Assembly (NCBI GenBank): GCA_960531495.1
Contig: OY482855.1
Coordinates: 620,001 to 684,000, forward strand
DNA from: Zeus faber
Lineage: Eukaryota > Chordata > Actinopteri > Zeiformes > Zeidae
DNA length: 64,000 nt
Direction: 5' to 3'
Shown here piece after piece: positions 49,572-62,915 of the stretch. Each line of letters opens with the position of its first letter. The first letter of the stretch is position 1. The translations under genes were made by a program, and so were the position numbers. Below the pieces are notes generated by a model. It saw only the letters and a list, made by a program, of their open reading frames with translations. It had not been told where the DNA came from and searched no databases.

Positions 49572-52500
49572 GAATGAAAGAAAGATTGAAAGATTAAACA
49601 ATTGGAAGAAAGATTGCAAGAAAGATTGAAAAAAGAAAGATTGAAAGAAAGATGGAAAGAAAGAAAGATTGAAAGAAATAACAAAAGAAAGATTGAAAGA
49701 AAGAATGAAAGAAAGTAAGATTGAAAGTAAGATAGATTGAAAGAAAGAATGAAAGAAAGATTGAAAGATTGCAAGAAAGAATGAAAGAAATATTGAAAGA
49801 TTGAAATATTGAAAGAAAGAATGAAAGAAAGATTAAAAGATTGAAAGAAAGATTGAAAGAAAGATTGAAAGTTTGAAAGAAAGATTGAAAGAAAGATTTA
49901 AAGAAAGAAAGAAAGATTGAAAGAAAGATTGAAAGAAAGAATGAAACAAAGATTGAAAGAAAGAAAGATTGAATGATTGAAAGAAAGACTGAAAGAAAGA
50001 ATGACGGACAGAAAGATTGAATGAAAGAATGAAAGACTGAAAGAAAGAATGAAAGAAACATTGAAAGATTAAACAATTGAAAGAAAGATTGCAAGAAAGA
50101 TGGAAAGCAAGATTGAAAGAAATAAAGATTGAAAGAAATAACAAAAGAAAGATTGAAAGAAATAATGAAAGATAGAAAAATTGAAAGTAAGAAAGATTGA
50201 AAGAATGAATGAAAGAAATATTGAAAGATTGAAAGAAAGAATGAAAGAAAGATTGAAAAAAGCTGGAAAGAAAGATTGAAAGAAAGAAAGATTGAAAGAA
50301 ATAATGAAATAAAGATTGAACGATTGGAAGAAATATTGAAAGATGGAAAAATTGAAAGTAAGAAAGAATGAAAGCAAGATTGAAAGATTGAAAGAAAGAA
50401 TGAAAGAAAGATTGAAAGATTGAAATATTGAAAGAAAGAATGAAAGAAAGATTGATAGATTAAACAATTGAAAGAAAGATTGCAAGAAAGATTGAAAAAA
50501 GAAAGATTGAAAGAAAGAATTAAAGAAAGATTGAAAGATAGATGAAAGAAAGATTGAAAGAAAGAAAGATTGAAAGAAATAACAAAAGAAAGATTGAAAG
50601 ATTGGAAGAAATATTGAAAGATAGAAAAATTGAAAGTAAGAAAGATTGAAAGAAAGAATGAAAGAAAGATTGAAAGATTGAAAGAAGAATGAAAAGAAGA
50701 TTGAAAGATTGAAATATTGAAAGATAGAATGAAAGAAATATTGAAAGATTGAAAGAAAGATTGAAAGAAAGATTGAAAGATTGAAAGATTGAAAGAAAGA
50801 TTGAATGTTTGAAAGAAAGATTTAAAGAAAGATTTAAAGAAAGAATGAACGACTGAAAGATTGAAAGAAAGATTGAAAGTTTGAAAGAAAGATTGAAAGA
50901 CTGAAAGAAAGAATGAAAGAAAGATTGAAAGAAAGATTGAAAGATTGAAAGAAGTAATGAAAGAAAGATTGAAAGATTGAAATATTGAAAGAAAGAATGA
51001 AAGAAAGATTGATAGATTAAACAATTGAAAGAAAGATTGCAAGAAAGATTGAAAAAAGAAAGATTGAAAGAAAGAATTAAAGAAAGATTGAAAGATAGAT
51101 GAAAGAAAGATTGAAAGAAAGAAAGATTGAAAGAAATAACAAAAGAAAGATTGAAAGATTGGAAGAAATATTGAAAGATAGAAAAATTGAAAGTAAGAAA
51201 GATTGAAAGAAAGAATGAAAGAAAGATTGAAAGATTGAAAGAAGAATGAAAAGAAGATTGAAAGATTGAAATATTGAAAGATAGAATGAAAGAAATATTG
51301 AAAGATTGAAAGAAAGATTGAAAGAAAGATTGAAAGATTGAAAGATTGAAAGAAAGATTGAATGTTTGAAAGAAAGATTTAAAGAAAGATTTAAAGAAAG
51401 AATGAACGACTGAAAGATTGAAAGAAAGATTGAAAGTTTGAAAGAAAGATTGAAAGACTGAAAGAAAGATTGAAAGAAAGATTGAAAGATTGAAAGAAGT
51501 AATGAAAGAAAGAAAGATTGAAAGTAAGAAAGATTGAAAGAAAGAATGAAAGAAAGATTGAACGAAAGATTGAAAAAAGAAAGATTGAAAGAAAAATTGC
51601 AAGAAAGATTGAAAGAAGGAATGAAAGAAATATTGAAAGAAAGATTGAAAGAAAGAAAGAAAGATTGAAAGAAATATTGAAAGAAAGATTGAAAGATTGA
51701 AAGATTTAAATTATGATTGAAAGTTTGAAAGAAAGATTGAAAGAAAGATTTAAAGAAAGAAAGATTGAAAGTAAGAAAGATTGAAAGAAATATTGAAAGA
51801 AAGATTGAAAGATTGAAAGAAAGATTGATTGAAAGAAAGAATGAAAGAAAGATTGAAAGAAAGATTGAAAGACTGAAGGAAAGAATGAAAGAAAGATTGA
51901 AAGAAAGATTGAAAGAAAGATTGAAAGAAAGAAAGATTGAAAGAAAGATTGAAAGATTTACATATTGAAAGAAATAATGAAAGAAAGATTGAAAGATTGA
52001 AAGAAAGATTGAAAGAAAGATTTAAAGAAAGAAAGATTGAAAGAAATATTGAAATAAAGATTGAAAGTTTGAAAGAAAGATTGAAAGAAAGATTGAAAGA
52101 AAGATTTAAAGAAATATTGAAAGACTGAAAGAAAGAATGAAAGGCAGATTGAAAGAAAGATTGAAAGTAAGAAAGATTGAAAGAAAGAATGAAAGAAAGA
52201 TTGAAAGATTGCAAGAAAGAATGAATGAAATATTGAAAGATTGAAATATTGAAAGAAAGAATGAAAGAAAGATTGAAAGATTGAAAGTTAGATTGAAAGA
52301 AAGATTGAAATAATGATTGAAAGTTTGAAAGAAAGATTGAAAGAAAGATTTAAAGAAAGAAAGAAAGATTAAAAGAAAGATTGAAAGAAAGATTGAAAGA
52401 AAGAATGAAACAAAGATTGAAATAAAGAATGAAAGAAAGATTGAAAGAAAGATTGAAAGAAAGAAAGATTAAAAGATTGAATGATTGAAAGAAAGACTGA

Positions 52501-52756
52501 AAGAAAGAATGACGGACAGAAAGATTGAAAGAAAGATTGAAAGAAAGATTGAAAAAAAGATTGAAAGACTGAAAGAAAGAATGAAAGAAACATTGAAAGA
52601 TTAAACAATTGAAAGAAAGATCGCAAGAAAGATGGAAAGAATGAAAGATTGAAATAATGATTGAAAGTTTGAAAGAAAGATTGAAAGAAAGATTTGATTG
52701 AAAGAAATATTGAACGAAAGATTGAAAGAAAGGATGAAAGAAAGATTGAAAGAAAG
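49563..52756 (+). repeat. 3172-bp tandem duplication, copy 2
   Basis: Near-identical to 46391-49571. The visible differences are a 12-bp insertion near 52090 (offset 3172 becomes 3184) and scattered substitutions such as gtaag/gttag near 52288. Similarity stops at about 52756. Confidence 0.8.
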
Positions 52757-53590
52757 ATTGAAAAAAAGAAAGATTGAAAGAAAGATTGAATGACTGAAGG
52801 AAAGAATGAAAGAAAGATTGAAAGAAAGATTGAAAGAAAGAAATATTGAAGGAAAGATTGAAAGATTGAATGATTGAAAGAAAGACTGAAAGACAGATTG
52901 ACAGACAGAAAGATTGAAAGAAAGAATGAAAGAAAGATTAAAAGAAAGAATGAAAGAAAGATTGAACGATTAAACAATTGAAAGAAAGATTGCAAGAAAG
53001 ATTGAAAAAAGAAAGATTGAAAGAAAGAATAAAAGAAAGATTGAAAGAAAGATGGAAAGAAAGAAAGATTGAAAGAAATAACAAAATAAAGATTGAAAGA
53101 AAGAATGAAAGAAAGATTGAACGATTGGAAGAAATATTGAAAGAAAGAAAGATTGAAAGTAAGATAGATTGAAAGAAAGAATGAAAGAAAGATTGAAAGA
53201 TTTAATGAAAGAATGAAAGAAAGAATGAAAGATTGAAATATTGAAAGAAAGAATGAAAGAAAGATTGAAAGATTGAAAGAAAGATTGAAAGTTTGAAATA
53301 AAGATTGAAAGTTTGAAAGAAAGATTGAAAGAAAGATTTAAAGAAAGATTGAAAGACTGAAAGAAAGAATGAAAGGCAGATTGAAAGAAAGATTTAAAGA
53401 AAGAAAGAAAGATTGAAAGAAAGATTGAAAGAAAGATTGAAAGAAAAAATGAAACAAAGATTGAAATAAAGAATGAAAGAAAGATTGAAAGAAAGATTGA
53501 AAGAAAGATTGAAAAAAAGATTGATAGACTGAAAGAAAAAATGAAAGAAACATTGAAAGATTAAACAATTGAAAGAATGATTGCAAGAAA
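52757..53590 (+). repeat. B-type satellite between duplications
   Basis: Contains B-type words (gactgaaggaaag, gacagacag, gattgcaagaaagattg near 52990, aaaggcagattg near 53375). It does not line up end to end with one other block that I could find. No gene is seen. Confidence 0.6.
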
Positions 53591-54730
53591 GATGGAAAGA
53601 ATGAAATAAAGATTGAAAGAAAGATTGAAAGAAAGAAATATTGAAGGAAAGATTGAAAGATTGAATGATTGAAAGAAAGACTGAAAGAAAGATTGACGGA
53701 CAGAAAGATTGAAAGAAAGAATGAAAAAAAGATTGAAAGAAAGAATGAAAGAAAGATTGAAAGATTAAACAATTGAAAGAAAGATTGCAAGAAAGATTGA
53801 AAAAAGAAAGATTGAAAGAAATAATAAAAGAAAGATTGAAAGAAAGATGGAAAGAAAGAAAGATTGAAAGAAATAACAAAAGAAAGATTGAAAGAAAGAA
53901 TGAAAGAAAGATTGGACGATTGGAAACAATATTGAAAGAAAGAAAGATTGAAAGTAAGATAGATTGAAAGAAAGAATGAAAGAAAGATTGAAAGATTGAA
54001 AGAAAGAATGAAAGAAAGATTGAAAGATTGAAAGAAAGATTGAAAGATTGAAAGATTTAAATAAAGATTGAAAGTTTGAAAGAAAGATTGAAAGAAAGAT
54101 TTAAAGAAAGATTGAAAGACTGAAAGAAAGAATGAAAGGCAGATTGAAAGAAAGATTGAAAGTAAGAAGGTTTGAAAGAAAGAATGAAAGAAAGATTGAA
54201 AGATTGCAAGAAAGAATGAAAGAAAGATTGAAAGATTGAAATATTCAAAGAAAGAATGAAAGAAAGATTGAAAGATTGAAAGAAAAAATGAAAGAAAGAT
54301 TGGAAGAAAGATTGAAAGATTGAAAGATTGAAATAAAGATTGAAAGTTTAAAAGAAAGATTGAAAGAAAGACTGAAAGAAAGATTGAAAGATTGAAAGAA
54401 AGATTGAAAGAAAGATTGAAAGATTGAAATATTGTAAGAAAGAATGAAAGAAAGATTGAAAGATTGAAAGAAAGATTGAAAGAAAGATTGAAAGAATGAA
54501 AGATTGAAATAATGATTGAAAGTTTGAAAGAAAGATTGAAAGAAAGATTTAAACAAAGAAAGATTGAAAGTAAGAAAGATTGAAAGAAATATTGAACGAA
54601 AGATTGAAAGAAAGGATGAAAGAAAGATTGAAAGAAAGATTGAAAAAAAGAAAGATTGAAAGAAAGATTGAACGACTGAAGGAAAGAATGAAAGAAAGAT
54701 TGAAAGAAAGATTGAAAGAAAGAAATATTG
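53591..54730 (+). repeat. Third copy of the B left flank (from 13332-14471)
   Basis: The landmarks gatggaaagaatgaaataaag (13332/53591), the acaattg tag (13514/53773) and aaaggcagattg all lie 40259 bp apart with no net indel, until divergence at ~14471/54730. This copy keeps the stretch deleted near 38413 in the second copy, so it resembles copy 1 more than copy 2. Confidence 0.75.
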
Positions 54731-55300
54731 AAAGAAAGAATGAAAGAAAGATTGAAAGAAAGAATGAAAGAAAGATTGAAAAAAGAAATATTGAAAGAAA
54801 GAATGAAAGAAAGATTGAAAGAAAGTTGGAAAGAAAGATTGAAAGAAAGAAAGATTGAAAGAAATAATGAAAGAAAAATTGAACGATTGGAAGAAATATT
54901 GAAAGATAGAAAAATTGAAAGTAAGAAAGATTGAAAGCAAGATTGAAATATTGAAAGAAAGAATGAAAGAAAGATTGAAAGATTGAAATATTGAAAGAAT
55001 GAATGAAAGAAAGATTGATAGATTAAACAATTGAAAGAAAGATTGCAAGAAAGATTGAAAAAAGAAAGATTGAAAGAAAGAATGAAAGAAAGATTGAAAG
55101 ATAGATGAAAGAAAGATTGAAAGAAAGAAAGATTGAAAGAAATAACAAAAGAAAGATTGAAAGATTGGAAGAAATATTGAAAGATAGAAAAATTGAAAGT
55201 TAGAAAGATTGAAAGAAAGAATGAAAGAAAGATTGAAAGATTGAAAGAAAGAATGAAAGAAAAATTGAAAGATTGAAAAGAATGATTGAATGTTTGAAAG
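54731..55300 (+). repeat. Last A/B-type satellite before the D domain
   Basis: Contains the final acaattgaaagaaagattgc tag of the window (about 55027) and a gaacgattgg landmark near 54882. To the right the tag no longer occurs. The boundary with the D-type array near 55300 is a gradual change of word usage, so the coordinate is approximate. Confidence 0.55.
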
Positions 55301-57174
55301 AAAGATTGAAAGAAAGATTTAAAGAAAGAAAGATTGAAAGAAATATTGAAAGAATGATTGAAAGATTGAAAGAAAGATTGATAGAAAGAATGAAAGAAAG
55401 ATTGAAAGATTGAAAGATTGAAATATTGATTGAAAGTTTGAAAGAAAGATTGAAAGAAAGATTGAAAAAAGGAAAGATTGAAAGAAAGATTGAAAGACTG
55501 AAGCAAAGAATAAAAGAAAGATTGAAAGAAAGATTGAAAGAAAGAAAGATTGAAAGAAAGATTGAAAGATTGAAAGAAAGAATGAAAAATTAAAGGAAAA
55601 ATGAAAGAACGATTGAAAGAAAGAATGAAAGAATGAAAGAAAGATTGAAAGATTGAAAGAAATATTGAAAGAAAGAGAGAATGAAAGATTGAAAGATTGA
55701 AAGAACGAATGAAAGAAAGATTGAAAGATTGACATATTGAAAGAAATAATGAAAGAAAGATTGAAAGATTGAAAGAAAGATTGAAAGAAAGATTGAATGA
55801 TTGAAAGATTGAAATAAAGATTGAAAGTTTGAAAGAAAGATTGAAAGAAATATTGAAAGAAAGATTAAAAGATTGAAAAAAAGATTGATGGAAAGAATGA
55901 AAGAAAGATTGAAAGATTGAAAGATTGAAATAAAGATTGAAAGACTGAAGCAAAGAATAAAAGAAAGATTGAAAGAAAGATTGAAAGAAAGAAAGATTGA
56001 AAGAAAGGTTGAAAGATTGAAAGAAAGAATGAAAAATTGAAAGATTGAAAGAAAGAATGAAAAATTGAAAGAAAGAATGAAAGAACGATTGAAAGAAAGA
56101 ATGAAAGATTGAAAGATTTGAAAGAAAGATTGAAAGTTTGAAAGAACGAATGAAAGAAAGATTGAAAGAATGACATATTGAAAGAAATAATGAAAGAAAG
56201 ATTGAAAGATTGAAAGAAAGATTGAAAGAAAGATTGAAAATATTGAAAGATTGAAATAAAGATTGAAAGTTTGAAAGAAAGATTGAAAGATTGAAATAAA
56301 GATTGAAAGTTTGAAAGAAAGATTGAAAGAAATATTGAAAGAAAGATTGAAAGATTGAAAAAAAGATTGATGGAAAGAATGAAAGAAAGATTGAAAGATT
56401 GAAAGATTGAAATAAAGATTGAAAGTTTGAAAGAAAGATTGAAAGAAAGATTTAAAGAAAGAAAGATTGAAAGTAAGAAAGATTGAAAGAAATATTGAAA
56501 GAAAGATTGAAAGATTGAAAGAAAGATTGAAAGAAAGATTGAAAGAAAGAATGAAAGAAATATTGAAAGAAGGATTGAAAAAAATAAAGTTTGAAAGAAA
56601 GATTGAAACAAAGATTGAAAGACTGAAGGAATGAATGAAAGAAAGATTGAAAGAACGATTGAAAGAAAGAAAGATTGAAAGAAAGATTGAAAGATTGAAT
56701 GATTGAAAGAAAGACTGAAAGATAGATTGAAAGATGGAAGATTGAAAGATTGAAAGAAAGATTGAAAGAAAGAATGAACGACTGAAAGATTGAAAGAAAG
56801 ATTGAAAGTTTGAAAGAAAGATTGAAAGACTGGAAGAAAGAATGAAAGAAAGATTGAAAGAAAGATTGAAAGATTGAAAGAAATAATGAAAGAAAGAAAG
56901 ATTGAAAGTAAGAAAGATTGAAAGAAAGAATGAAAGAAAGATAGAACGAAAGATTGAAAAAAGAAAGATTGAAAGAAAAATTGAAAGAAAGATTGAAAGA
57001 AGGAATAAAAGTAAGAAAGATTGAAAGAAATATTGAAAGAAAGATTGAAAGATTGAAAGAAAGATTGAAAGAAAGATTGAAAAAAAGATTGAAAGAAAGA
57101 TTGAAAGAAAGAAAGATTGAAAGAAAGATTTTAAGATTGACATATTGAAAGAAAGAATGAAAGAAAGATTGAAA
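55301..57174 (+). repeat. D-type satellite, left part
   Basis: Word usage changes to gactgaagcaaag, attgacatattgaaag, gatggaagattg and gattgatggaaag. Two related segments around 55860-55930 and 56340-56410 share the gattgatggaaagaatg word. The stretch 56826-57720 is duplicated in tandem at 57721-58630 (offset 895, then 911 after a 16-bp insertion). No gene is visible. Confidence 0.65.
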
Positions 57175-60100
57175 GATTAAAAGAAGGAATGAAAGAAAGA
57201 TTGAAAAATTGAAAGATTGAAAGAAAGATTGAAAGAAAGAATGAAACAAAGATTGAAATCAAGAATGAAAGAAAGATTGAAAGAAAGATAGAAAGAAAGA
57301 TTGAAAGATTGAATGATTGAAAGAAAGATTGACAGAAAGATTGAAAGCTTGAAAGATAGATTGAAAGAAAGATTTTAAGAAAGGTTGAAAGACTGAAAGA
57401 AAGACTGAAAGATTGAAAGAAAGAATGAAAGAACGATTGAAAGAAAGAATGAAAGAATGATAGAAAGATTGAAAGAAACAATGAAAGAAAGATTGAAAGA
57501 TAAAAAGAAAGAATGAAAGATAGATTGAAAAATTGAAAGATTGAAAGAAAGACTAAAAGAAAGATAGAAAGAAAGATTGAAAGAAAGAAAGATTGAAAGA
57601 TTGAATGATTGAAAGAAAGATTGAAAGAAAGATTGAAAGCTTGAAAGAAAGATTGAAAGAAAGATTTTAAGAAAGGTTGAAAGACTGAAAGAAAGAATGA
57701 AAGATTGAAAGAAAGAATGAAAGACTGGAAGAAAGAATGAAAGAAAGATTGAAAGAAAGATTGAAAGATTGAAAGAAATAATGAAAGAAAGAAAGATTGA
57801 AAGTAAGAAAGATTGAAAGAAAGAATGAAAGAAAGATAGAACGAAAGATTGAAAAAAGAAAGATTGAAAGAAAAATTGAAAGAAAGATTGAAAGAAGGAA
57901 TAAAAGTAAGAAAGATTGAAAGAAATATTGAAAGAAAGATTGAAAGATTGAAAGAAAGATTGAAAGAAAGATTGAAAAAAAGATTGAAAGAAAGATTGAA
58001 AGAAAGAAAGATTGAAAGAAAGATTTTAAGATTGACATATTGAAAGAAAGAATGAAAGAAAGATTGAAAGATTAAAAGAAGGAATGAAAGAAAGATTGAA
58101 AAATTGAAAGATTGAAAGAAAGATTGAAAGAAAGAATGAAACAAAGATTGAAATCAAGAATGAAAGAAAGATTGAAAGAAAGATAGAAAGAAAGATTGAA
58201 AGAAAGAAAGATTGAAAGATTGAATGATTGAAAGAAAGATTGACAGAAAGATTATAAGCTTGAAAGATAGATTGAAAGAAAGATTTTAAGAAAGGTTGAA
58301 AGACTGAAAGAAAGACTGAAAGATTGAAAGAAAGAATGAAAGAACGATTGAAAGAAAGAATGAAAGAATGATAGAAAGATTGAAAGAAACAATGAAAGAA
58401 AGATTGAAAGATAAAAAGAAAGAATGAAAGATAGATTGAAAAATTGAAAGATTGAAAGAAAGACTAAAAGAAAGATAGAAAGAAAGATTGAAAGAAAGAA
58501 AGATTGAAAGATTGAATGATTGAAAGAAAGATTGAAAGAAAGATTGAAAGCTTGAAAGAAAGATTGAAAGAAAGATTTTAAGAAAGGTTGAAAGACTGAA
58601 AGAAAGAATGAAAGATTGAAAGAAAGAATGAAAGAACAATTGAAAGAAAGAGAGAATGAAAGTAAGAAAGATTGAAAGAAAGATTGAAAGTAATAAAGAT
58701 TGAAAGAAAGAATGAAAGAAAAATTGAAAGATTGATAGATTGAAAGAAAGATTGAAAGAAAGATTTAAAGAAAGATTGAAAGACTGAAAGAAAGAATGAA
58801 TAAAATAATTAAAGAAAGATTGAAAGATTGAAAGAAAGATTGAAAGAAAGAAAGATTTATAGAAAGAATGAAAGAAAGATTGAAAGATTGAAAGAAAGAT
58901 TGAAAGAAAGATTGAAAGATTGAAAGATTGAAATAAAGATTGAAAGTTTGAAAGAAAGATTGAAAGATTGAAATAAAGATTGAAAGTTTGAAAGAAAGAT
59001 TGAAAGAAATATTGAAAGAAAGATTGAAAGATTGAAAAAAAGATTGATGGAAAGAATGAAAGAAAGATTGAAAGATTGAAAGATTGAAATAAAGATTGAA
59101 AGTTTGAAAGAAAGATTGAAAGAAAGATTTAAAGAAAGAAAAATTGAAACTAAGAAAGATTGAAAGAAATATTGAAAGAAAGATTGAAAGATTGAAAGAA
59201 AGATTGAAAGAAAGATTGAAAGAAAGAATGAAAGAAATATTGAAAGAAGGATTGATAAAAAGAAAGTTTGAAAGAAAGATTGAAACAAAGATTGAAAGGC
59301 TGAAGGAAAGAATGAAAGAAAGATTGAAAGAACGATTGAAAGAAAGAAAGATTGAAAGAAAGATTGAAAGATTGAATGATTGAAAGAAAGACTGAAAGAT
59401 AGATTGAAAGATGGAAGATTGAAAGATTGAAAGAAAGATTGAAAAAAAGAATGAACGACTGAAAGATTGAAAGAAAGATTGAAAGTTTGAAAGAAAGATT
59501 GAAAGACTGAAAGAAAGAATGAAAGAAAGATTGAAAGAAAGATTGAAAGATTGAAAGAAATAATGAAAGAAAGAAAGATTGAAAGTAAGAAAGATTGAAA
59601 GAAAGAATGAAAGAAAGATTGAACGAAAGATTGAAAAAAGAAAGATTGAAAGACTAATTGAAAGAAAGATTGAAAGAAGGAATGAAAGTAAGAAAGATTG
59701 AAAGAAATATTGAAAGAAAGATTGAAAGATTGAAAGAAAGATTGAAAAAAGATTGAAAAAAGGATTGAAAGAAAGATTGAAAGAAAGAAAGATTGAAAGA
59801 AAGATTTTAAGATTGACATATTGAAAGAAAGAATGAAAGAAAGATTGAAAGATTAAAAGAAGGAATGAAAGAAAGATTGAAAAATTGAAAGATTGAAAGA
59901 AAGACTAAAAGAAAGAAAGAACGATTGAAAGAAAGATTGAAAGAAAGATTGAAAGAAAGATTGAAAGAAAGATAGAAAGAAAGATTGAAAGAAAGAAAGA
60001 TTGAAAGATTGAATGATTGAAAGAAAGATTGACAGAAAGATTGAAAGCTTGAAAGATAGATTGAAAGAAAGATTTTAAGTAAGGTTGAAAGACTGAAAGA

Positions 60101-60674
60101 AAGACTGAAAGATTGAAAGAAAGAATGAAAGAACGATTGAAAGAAAGAATGAAAGAATGATAGAAAGATTGAAAGAAACAATGAAAGAAAGATTGAAAGA
60201 TAAAAAGAAAGAATGAAAGATAGATTAAAAAATTGAAAGATTGAAAGAAAGACTAAAAGAAAGATAGAAAGAAAGATTGAAAGAAAGAAAGATTGAAAGA
60301 TTGAATGATTGAAAGAAAGATTGAAAGAAATATTGAAAGCTTGAAAGAAAGATTGAAAGAAAGATTTTAAGAAAGGTTGAAAGACTGAAAGAAAGAATGA
60401 AAGATTGAAAGAAAGAATGAAAGAACGATTGAAAGAAAGAATGAAAGAATGAAAGAAAGATTGAAAGATTGAAAGAAATATTGAAAGAAAGAGAGAATGA
60501 AAGTAAGAAAGATTGAAAGAAAGATTGAAAGTAATAAAGATTGAAAGAAAGAATGAAAGAAAAATTGAAAGATTGATAGATTGAAAGAAAGATTGAAAGA
60601 AAGATTTAAAGAAAGATTGAAAGACTGAAAGAAAGAATGAATAAAATAATTAAAGAAAGATTGAAAGATTGAAA
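57175..60674 (+). repeat. D-type 3.5-kb tandem unit, copy 1
   Basis: The landmark gattaaaagaaggaatg at 57175 recurs at 60675 (offset 3500, rising to 3516 after a 16-bp insertion near 60810). Inside are D markers ttttaagaaaggttgaaag at 57373, 57665, 58284, 58576 and 60365, with a variant at 60073, and aaagcttgaaag words. The A/B ttgcaag tag is absent. Confidence 0.8.
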
Positions 60675-62915
60675 GATTAAAAGAAGGAATGAAAGAAAGA
60701 TTGAAAAATTGAAAGATTGAAAGAAAGATTGAAAGAAAGAATGAAACAAAGATTGAAATCAAGAATGAAAGAAAGATTGAAAGAAAGATAGAAAGAAAGA
60801 TTGAAAGAAAGAAAGATTGAAAGATTGAATGATTGAAAGAAAGATTGACAGAAAGATTGAAAGCTTGAAAGATAGATTGAAAGAAAGATTTTAAGAAAGG
60901 TTGAAAGACTGAAAGAAAGACTGAAAGATTGAAAGAAAGAATGAAAGAACGATTGAAAGAAAGAATGAAAGAATGATAGAAAGATTGAAAGAAACAATGA
61001 AAGAAAGATTGAAAGATAAAAAGAAAGAATGAAAGATAGATTGAAAAATTGAAAGATTGAAAGAAAGACTAAAAGAAAGATAGAAAGAAAGATTGAAAGA
61101 AAGAAAGATTGAAAGATTGAATGATTGAAAGAAAGATTGAAAGAAAGATTGAAAGCTTGAAAGAAAGATTGAAAGAAAGATTTTAAGAAAGGTTGAAAGA
61201 CTGAAAGAAAGAATGAAAGATTGAAAGAAAGAATGAAAGACTGGAAGAAAGAATGAAAGAAAGATTGAAAGAAAGATTGAAAGATTGAAAGAAATAATGA
61301 AAGAAAGAAAGATTGAAAGTAAGAAAGATTGAAAGAAAGAATGAAAGAAAGATAGAACAAAAGATTGAAAAAAGAAAGATTGAAAGAAAAATTGAAAGAA
61401 AGATTGAAAGAAGGAATAAAAGTAAGAAAGATTGAAAGAAATATTGAAAGAAAGATTGAAAGATTGAAAGAAAGATTGAAAGAAAGATTGAAAAAAAGAT
61501 TGAAAGAAAGATTGAAAGAAAGAAAGATTGAAAGAAAGATTTTAAGATTGACATATTGAAAGAAAGAATGAAAGAAAGATTGAAAGATTAAAAGAAGGAA
61601 TGAAAGAAAGATTGAAAAATTGAAAGATTGAAAGAAAGATTGAAAGAAAGAATGAAACAAAGATTGAAATCAAGAATGAAAGAAAGATTGAAAGAAAGAT
61701 AGAAAGAAAGATTGAAAGAAAGAAAGATTGAAAGATTGAATGATTGAAAGAAAGATTGACAGAAAGATTATAAGCTTGAAAGATAGATTGAAAGAAAGAT
61801 TTTAAGAAAGGTTGAAAGACTGAAAGAAAGACTGAAAGATTGAAAGAAAGAATGAAAGAACGATTGAAAGAAAGAATGAAAGAATGATAGAAAGATTGAA
61901 AGAAACAATGAAAGAAAGATTGAAAGATAAAAAGAAAGAATGAAAGATAGATTGAAAAATTGAAAGATTGAAAGAAAGACTAAAAGAAAGATAGAAAGAA
62001 AGATTGAAAGAAAGAAAGATTGAAAGATTGAATGATTGAAAGAAAGATTGAAAGAAAGATTGAAAGCTTGAAAGAAAGATTGAAAGAAAGATTTTAAGAA
62101 AGGTTGAAAGACTGAAAGAAAGAATGAAAGATTGAAAGAAAGAATGAAAGAACAATTGAAAGAAAGAGAGAATGAAAGTAAGAAAGATTGAAAGAAAGAT
62201 TGAAAGTAATAAAGATTGAAAGAAAGAATGAAAGAAAAATTGAAAGATTGATAGATTGAAAGAAAGATTGAAAGAAAGATTTAAAGAAAGATTGAAAGAC
62301 TGAAAGAAAGAATGAATAAAATAATTAAAGAAAGATTGAAAGATTGAAAGAAAGATTGAAAGAAAGAAAGATTTATAGAAAGAATGAAAGAAAGATTGAA
62401 AGATTGAAAGAAAGATTGAAAGAAAGATTGAAAGATTGAAAGATTGAAATAAAGATTGAAAGTTTGAAAGAAAGATTGAAAGATTGAAATAAAGATTGAA
62501 AGTTTGAAAGAAAGATTGAAAGAAATATTGAAAGAAAGATTGAAAGATTGAAAAAAAGATTGATGGAAAGAATGAAAGAAAGATTGAAAGATTGAAAGAT
62601 TGAAATAAAGATTGAAAGTTTGAAAGAAAGATTGAAAGAAAGATTTAAAGAAAGAAAAATTGAAACTAAGAAAGATTGAAAGAAATATTGAAAGAAAGAT
62701 TGAAAGATTGAAAGAAAGATTGAAAGAAAGATTGAAAGAAAGAATGAAAGAAATATTGAAAGAAGGATTGATAAAAAGAAAGTTTGAAAGAAAGATTGAA
62801 ACAAAGATTGAAAGGCTGAAGGAAAGAATGAAAGAAAGATTGAAAGAACGATTGAAAGAAAGAAAGATTGAAAGAAAGATTGAAAGATTGAATGATTGAA
62901 AGAAAGACTGAAAGA
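60675..62915 (+). repeat. D-type 3.5-kb tandem unit, copy 2 (truncated)
   Basis: Follows the first D-type unit at an offset of 3516 with very few differences, carrying D markers at 60889, 61181, 61800 and 62092. At about 62915 it is cut short and jumps to gattaaaagaaggaatg. Confidence 0.8.

Noticed and set aside
54580..54858. Short + strand K/E/R-rich frames (60-92 codons) as coiled-coil or single-alpha-helix proteins
   Set aside because: They arise whenever the 4-bp register stays in the ATT-GAA-AGA frame and end at the first shift to TGA. They recur in every repeat copy and show no sign of selection or translation signals.
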